Part shown: in pieces, positions 5,685 to 8,519 of the stretch
Layout of the letters: each line of letters starts with the position of its first letter
How positions within the stretch are numbered: the first letter of the stretch is position 1
Origin: Leucobacter sp. UBA1945
Lineage (GTDB): Bacteria; Actinomycetota; Actinomycetes; Actinomycetales; Microbacteriaceae
Assembly: GCA_002336855.1 (NCBI GenBank)
Contig: DDEV01000054.1
Coordinates: 1 to 8,519 of the forward strand
Direction of reading: 5' to 3'
Length of the DNA stretch: 8,519 nucleotides
Translations under genes and position numbers: made by a program
Notes under the pieces: generated by a model
The model's database searches: none
Seen by the model: the letters and a program-made list of their open reading frames with translations, nothing else
What the model was told of the DNA's origin: nothing

Positions 5685-6889
5685 TAGACGAGCCGCAGCC
5701 CAGTGGCGACCACACGGCCGTCGTGCAGCACGGTGCGATCGGTGCCCCGATCCATCACCGTGCTCGCGACGGTCTCGCCGTCGACGAGCACGAGCGAGGC
5801 GCGATCACCGACCGCAAGGCCCGGGCGATCCGTCACCCCGGAGAGGCGGGGCACGTCGTGATCCATGATCGACGCACCGCCCATTGTCGCGACGGCCAGG
5901 CAGTGTTCGATGAGGCGATCCTCGCGAAAACGATTGGTGAATGCCAGCTGCCAAGTGCGCGACAGCAGATCGCAGTCGCCATAGGGGCTCCAATAGTCGC
6001 GCTGCCCGTCTTCGCCGAGGCCGACCCGCACGCCGGCGGCCGACAGCTCGGTGAGAGCCAGCTGGTTCGGCGCGGGCGGCGCGATGGTGGCCATTGCGAC
6101 GTCGAGCTCGGCAAACTCGTCGATCAGGCGCCTGCTCGTCGCATCTGACACCGCGCCCAGCTCGTACGCGTGCGACATCGTCACCCTGCCCTGCATGCCG
6201 AGCGCGCGGATGCGCTCGAGCACCAGATCGGTGCTGAACACGGCGAGGTCGCCAGGCTCGTGCAGGTGAATGTCGACCTCGACCTGGTACTTTTCGGCAA
6301 GGCCGAAGACGATGTCGAGGTGCTTCACCGGATCGCGATCGAGCATGCACGGGTCGATGCCGCCCATCACGTCGGCACCCTGGCGCAGCGCCGCCTCGAG
6401 CACGTCGACCGTGCCGGCCTCTCGCAGAATGCCCGCCTGCGGAAACACCATGATCTGCACGTCGGCCGAGTCGCGAAAGCGCTCCTTCGCCGCGACGACC
6501 GAGTCGTACTTCTCGAGCTTGCAGTCGACGTCGACCTGCGCATAGCTGCGCACCCTGGTCGTGCCGCGCGCGATCATGCGCCCGAGCGTCTCTGCGACGA
6601 TCTCGGCGTGCGGTACCTCAGTATTGCGCCAGTTCTCGCGGTCGTTCAGCATCATCGCCCACACGCCAGGAGCGCCAGTGTGCGGGCGAAACGGCTGGCC
6701 GATGCGAGACGAGTCGAGATGCACGTGCACATCGCTCAACGACGGAATCAGAATGCGGCCGCGGCCATCGAGGTTGCCCGGCGCGACAGGGAGCGTGGGA
6801 TCGTGCGGCGAAAGCGCCGCGATCTTCGCCCCGTCGATCAGCACGTCGACAGCATCGCCACCCCAAGGCCGCACGTTTCTGATTCGCAT
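5684..6889 (-). CDS. Cytosine-deaminase-like metal-dependent amidohydrolase, substrate unknown
   Basis: 401 residues from ATG 6889, with AAGGAG at 5-nt spacing. A GTG at 6895 would overlap that site and is rejected. The layout follows bacterial cytosine deaminase (CodA): HVHLD (55-59) gives the two N-terminal metal histidines; FPQAG (149-153) carries the substrate-contacting Gln; HLHE (208-211) gives the next metal His and the catalytic Glu; SH (239-240) the catalytic His; and GED (292-294) the metal Asp. The CodA pattern Asp-Asp before FDPW becomes Asp-Gly here (D294-G295, then QRDYW to W300), so a substrate-side acid is lost, which argues against plain cytosine. Neighbours handle carbamoyl chemistry, so a deaminase or ring-opening hydrolase for a cyclic ureide or substituted N-heterocycle is a reasonable guess. 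It is transcribed separately and converges on the DUF1116 gene; its upstream gap has no copy of the 14-bp operator. No signal peptide is seen. Triazine- or creatinine-type deaminases of the same superfamily are alternatives. Confidence 0.85.
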   Translation of the reverse strand: MRIRNVRPWGGDAVDVLIDGAKIAALSPHDPTLPVAPGNLDGRGRILIPSLSDVHVHLDSSRIGQPFRPHTGAPGVWAMMLNDRENWRNTEVPHAEIVAETLGRMIARGTTRVRSYAQVDVDCKLEKYDSVVAAKERFRDSADVQIMVFPQAGILREAGTVDVLEAALRQGADVMGGIDPCMLDRDPVKHLDIVFGLAEKYQVEVDIHLHEPGDLAVFSTDLVLERIRALGMQGRVTMSHAYELGAVSDATSRRLIDEFAELDVAMATIAPPAPNQLALTELSAAGVRVGLGEDGQRDYWSPYGDCDLLSRTWQLAFTNRFREDRLIEHCLAVATMGGASIMDHDVPRLSGVTDRPGLAVGDRASLVLVDGETVASTVMDRGTDRTVLHDGRVVATGLRLV

Positions 6890-6931
6890 CGTCACTCCTT
6901 CGTGTATCGGGTCGGCTTCGCCGCTGCCGCC

Positions 6932-6938
6932 ATACTAT
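6932..6938. promoter_or_regulatory. Overlapping -10-like boxes between amidohydrolase and prmC
   Basis: TAGTAT on the minus strand (plus 6932-6937) and TACTAT on the plus strand (6933-6938) overlap in the 89-nt divergent gap. The minus copy would start transcription near 6925, about 36 nt before the amidohydrolase ATG. Neither has a convincing -35 box. A nearby imperfect palindrome GGTG-GA-CACC (6945-6954) could bind a regulator. Weak evidence. Confidence 0.3.
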
Positions 6939-6966
6939 TGGCCAGGTGGACACCGTAGCCGCGCGA

Positions 6967-6972
6967 TAGTGT
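6967..6972 (+). promoter_or_regulatory. -10-like box placed for leaderless prmC transcription
   Basis: TAGTGT, of the TANNNT form, ends exactly 6 nt before the GTG at 6979. That is the spacing expected if transcription starts at the first base of the start codon. It agrees with the lack of a Shine-Dalgarno sequence before prmC (TGGTGG only). Leaderless genes are common in Actinomycetota. No -35 box is seen at a normal distance. Confidence 0.4.
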
Positions 6973-6978
6973 TGGTGG

Positions 6979-7872
6979 GTGAGCGAGCGAGCAACCGTGG
7001 CAGAAACACTGACCGAGATCGACGCGCTGCTCGCTGCAGCCGGAATCGAGCCCGGAGCCGACGCGCAGCTGCTTCTCGGGCACGTGCTGGGCGAGTCGCG
7101 GGGCAGGGTGCAGGCACTCGCGATCATGGGAACCCCGATTGCTGACGAGGATCACGCGCGGGTGATGCGGCTCGCAGATGAGCGGGCGAGTCGCGTTCCC
7201 CTGCAGCACCTCACCGGGCGGGCCGCATTCCGCGGCATCGAGCTCGAAGTGGGGCCGGGAGTCTTCGTGCCTCGGCCCGAGACCGAGTCGGTCGCGCAGT
7301 TCGCGATCGATGCGCTCGCGGCTGCCTCGCTAGAGGCCGCCGCGCAAGACGAATCGGGGCCTATTGCGGTCGATCTCTGCACGGGAAGCGGCGCGATCGC
7401 GCTGGCCATCGCGAACGAAGTGCCGCAGGCGAGCGTCTGGGCTGTCGAGAAGAGCCCCGAAGCGCACGCGTGGGCCAGCCGCAACGTCGCTCGCCTCGGC
7501 GAAGGGCGTGTGCAGCTCGTGCTCGGCGATGTCGCCAATGCGACGCGGCTGCTCGGGCCGGTACTCGGGCGGGTGCATGTGCTCGTCTCGAATCCGCCCT
7601 ACGTGCCGCGCGGCTGCGTGCCGCGCGACCCCGAGGTGCGCGATCACGACCCCGAGCTCGCGCTGTACGGGGGAGAAGACGGCCTCGACCTCGTGCGAGT
7701 CATCAGCAAGGTCGCGCTTGAGCTCGTCGCGCCGGGCGGCTCGCTCGTGCTCGAGCACGCCGAGCAGCAGGGAGAGGCGATTCGCTCGCTGCTGACAGCA
7801 GACGGTTGGCGAACACCCGCAACGCACCAAGACCTCACCCTGAGAGACCGCACCACCACAGCGGTTCGGTGA
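6979..7872 (+). CDS. prmC: Peptide chain release factor N5-glutamine methyltransferase
   Basis: 297 residues. It methylates the Gln of the GGQ motif in release factors RF1 and RF2 using S-adenosylmethionine, which speeds translation termination. The N-terminal helical domain is followed by the linker QHLTGRAAFRG (76-86) and VPRPETE (97-103). The Rossmann SAM site is DLCTGSGAIALA (132-143), with the substrate motif SNPPYVP (204-210) that grips the glutamine. Further family features are DPEVRDHDPELALYGGEDGL (217-236) and LEHAEQQG (258-265). Length is normal. Start: GTG 6979 is the first in-frame start and probably leaderless; GTG 6997 is an alternative that would drop six residues. In many actinobacteria prfA (RF1) lies directly upstream and sua5 follows. 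Here sua5 follows by 36 nt, but the upstream neighbour is the divergent amidohydrolase, so the usual prfA link is broken. Confidence 0.95.
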   Translation: MSERATVAETLTEIDALLAAAGIEPGADAQLLLGHVLGESRGRVQALAIMGTPIADEDHARVMRLADERASRVPLQHLTGRAAFRGIELEVGPGVFVPRPETESVAQFAIDALAAASLEAAAQDESGPIAVDLCTGSGAIALAIANEVPQASVWAVEKSPEAHAWASRNVARLGEGRVQLVLGDVANATRLLGPVLGRVHVLVSNPPYVPRGCVPRDPEVRDHDPELALYGGEDGLDLVRVISKVALELVAPGGSLVLEHAEQQGEAIRSLLTADGWRTPATHQDLTLRDRTTTAVR

Positions 7873-7894
7873 TCCTCGCCCAGCGGCAGCGGAG

Positions 7895-7900
7895 TAAGAT
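7895..7900 (+). promoter_or_regulatory. -10-like box just upstream of sua5
   Basis: TAAGAT lies 8 nt before ATG 7909, a spacing compatible with a leaderless or near-leaderless transcript. GGAG at 7891-7894 is 14 nt from the ATG, too far for a good ribosome binding site. Read-through from prmC is also possible. No -35 box is evident. Confidence 0.35.
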
Positions 7901-7908
7901 CGAAAGCT

Positions 7909-8519
7909 ATGGCCGAAGTCTTCGATTGCAGTGACAGCACGCAACTTCTCGCAGCGGCTCGGGCGGCCAGGCAGGCGCTCGGTCGTGGCGAGCTCGCGGT
8001 GCTGCCCACCGACACGGTGTACGGTGTTGCGGCTGACGCGTTCACTCCCGAAGCGGTGGATCGCCTGCTCGAGGCAAAGGGCCGGGGTCGGCAGTCGCCC
8101 CCACCCGTGCTGATCGCCGACACCGCAACGCTCGGCGCCCTTGCTGCACACGTCACCGAACCGGTGCGCACCCTTGCCGATAAGTTTTGGCCGGGTGCGC
8201 TCACGATCGTGCTCGAAGCCAACCCGAGCCTGAGCTGGGATCTCGGCGAAACTGGCGGCACCGTGGCGCTGCGCATTCCGAACCAGCCGCTGACACTCGA
8301 GTTGCTGCGCGAGACGGGGCCGCTCGCGGTATCGAGCGCAAACCTCACCGGTGAGCCGGCGGCGAAGACGATCGGTGAAGCTCAGGGCATGCTGGGCGAC
8401 TCAATCGCCGTCTACCTCGACGCTGGCGAAGTGAGCGGCGACGGCACCGCCTCGACAATCGTTGACGCGACCGGGCTCACGAACGACGGCGGTACGCTGC
8501 GGGTGCTGCGCGATGGGGG
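7909..8519 (+). CDS. sua5: Threonylcarbamoyl-AMP synthase (Sua5/YrdC/YwlC family), truncated by window end
   Basis: 203 residues are visible, the frame still being open at the last base. The enzyme makes L-threonylcarbamoyl-AMP from threonine, bicarbonate and ATP, the first step of the t6A37 modification in ANN-decoding tRNAs. The YrdC fold is clear: VLPTDTVYGVAADAF (31-45), then the EAKGRGR segment (55-61) with the nucleotide-binding Lys/Arg, PPPVLI (64-69), KFWPGALTIVL (92-102), VALRIPNQ (119-126), SSANLTGEPA (142-151) and GTASTIVD (179-186). Short TsaC/YwlC-type proteins are about 200-220 residues, so little may be missing; a C-terminal Sua5 domain cannot be judged. ATG 7909 is used because the next in-frame starts would remove conserved residues. 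It lies 36 nt after prmC, the conserved actinobacterial neighbour, and is usually followed by a wecA/rfe-like gene and the atp operon, which are outside the window. Confidence 0.93.
   Translation, partial: MAEVFDCSDSTQLLAAARAARQALGRGELAVLPTDTVYGVAADAFTPEAVDRLLEAKGRGRQSPPPVLIADTATLGALAAHVTEPVRTLADKFWPGALTIVLEANPSLSWDLGETGGTVALRIPNQPLTLELLRETGPLAVSSANLTGEPAAKTIGEAQGMLGDSIAVYLDAGEVSGDGTASTIVDATGLTNDGGTLRVLRDG

Noticed and set aside
5684..6889. Amidohydrolase as allantoinase or dihydropyrimidinase
   Set aside because: That would be attractive next to an oxamate carbamoyltransferase, but the motif order (FPQAG, HxHE, SH, GED..DYW) follows cytosine deaminase, and I do not see the carbamylated-lysine motif of the allantoinase/hydantoinase group.
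6170..6958. 262-residue plus-strand open frame opposite the amidohydrolase gene
   Set aside because: Antisense shadow with a typical His/Asp/Arg/Val-rich composition and no motif. The minus-strand amidohydrolase has all its family motifs.
7330..8151. 273-residue minus-strand open frame across prmC and sua5
   Set aside because: It spans two well-identified plus-strand genes, crosses their intergenic gap, and has no recognisable domain.
1..8519. CRISPR array, tRNA/rRNA genes, insertion sequence or attachment site
   Set aside because: I looked for regularly spaced repeats, tRNA-like cloverleaf segments, transposase or integrase motifs and flanking direct repeats, and saw none that I could support.

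Overview
The window is GC-rich DNA with dense genes, pervasive open antisense frames and many GTG starts. Two genes may be leaderless. The prmC and sua5 pair with actinobacterial-style sequences points to a high-GC Gram-positive (Actinomycetota). Microbacteriaceae (for example a Leucobacter-like organism) is my best guess, but the exact taxon is an inference. No rRNA, tRNA, CRISPR array, insertion sequence or integrase is visible, and no gene-free stretch exceeds 140 bases.

Layout. The left edge holds the first 183 codons of a cysteine synthase (cysK, minus strand, running off the window), with its own promoter region. The centre (688-6889) is a catabolic block. On the minus strand are a carbamate kinase and, 5 nt behind it, a DUF2877 protein (AllH-like). 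Diverging from them on the plus strand are an FdrA/AllF-like protein and a DUF1116 (AllG-like) protein. The two arms share a 129-nt control region with a perfect 14-bp palindrome (TTTGGTATACCAAA) of the kind bound by FadR-type GntR repressors. A cytosine-deaminase-like amidohydrolase points back at the AllG gene from the right; an 8-bp-arm inverted repeat lies between the two convergent stops. The right edge is housekeeping: prmC (release-factor glutamine methyltransferase) and the start of sua5/tsaC (threonylcarbamoyl-AMP synthase), cut by the window end.

How the genes work together. In Escherichia coli AllF, AllG and AllH (FdrA, YlbE, YlbF) have been reported as the three parts of the long-orphan oxamate carbamoyltransferase. 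That enzyme phosphorolyses oxalurate to oxamate and carbamoyl phosphate. Carbamate kinase (AllK/YbcF) then makes ATP, ammonia and CO2. All four parts are present here, so the block probably encodes an ATP-yielding route that splits an N-carbamoyl compound. None of the other allantoin genes is in the window, so the true substrate could be oxalurate or another carbamoyl amide. The neighbouring amidohydrolase, whose active site differs from cytosine deaminase at one key position, may supply it.

Most notable points: the divergent split of the carbamoyltransferase genes around one operator; an apparent shift of a ~45-residue module from the C-terminus of FdrA (as in E. coli) to the N-terminus of the DUF1116 protein here; and the unassigned amidohydrolase.
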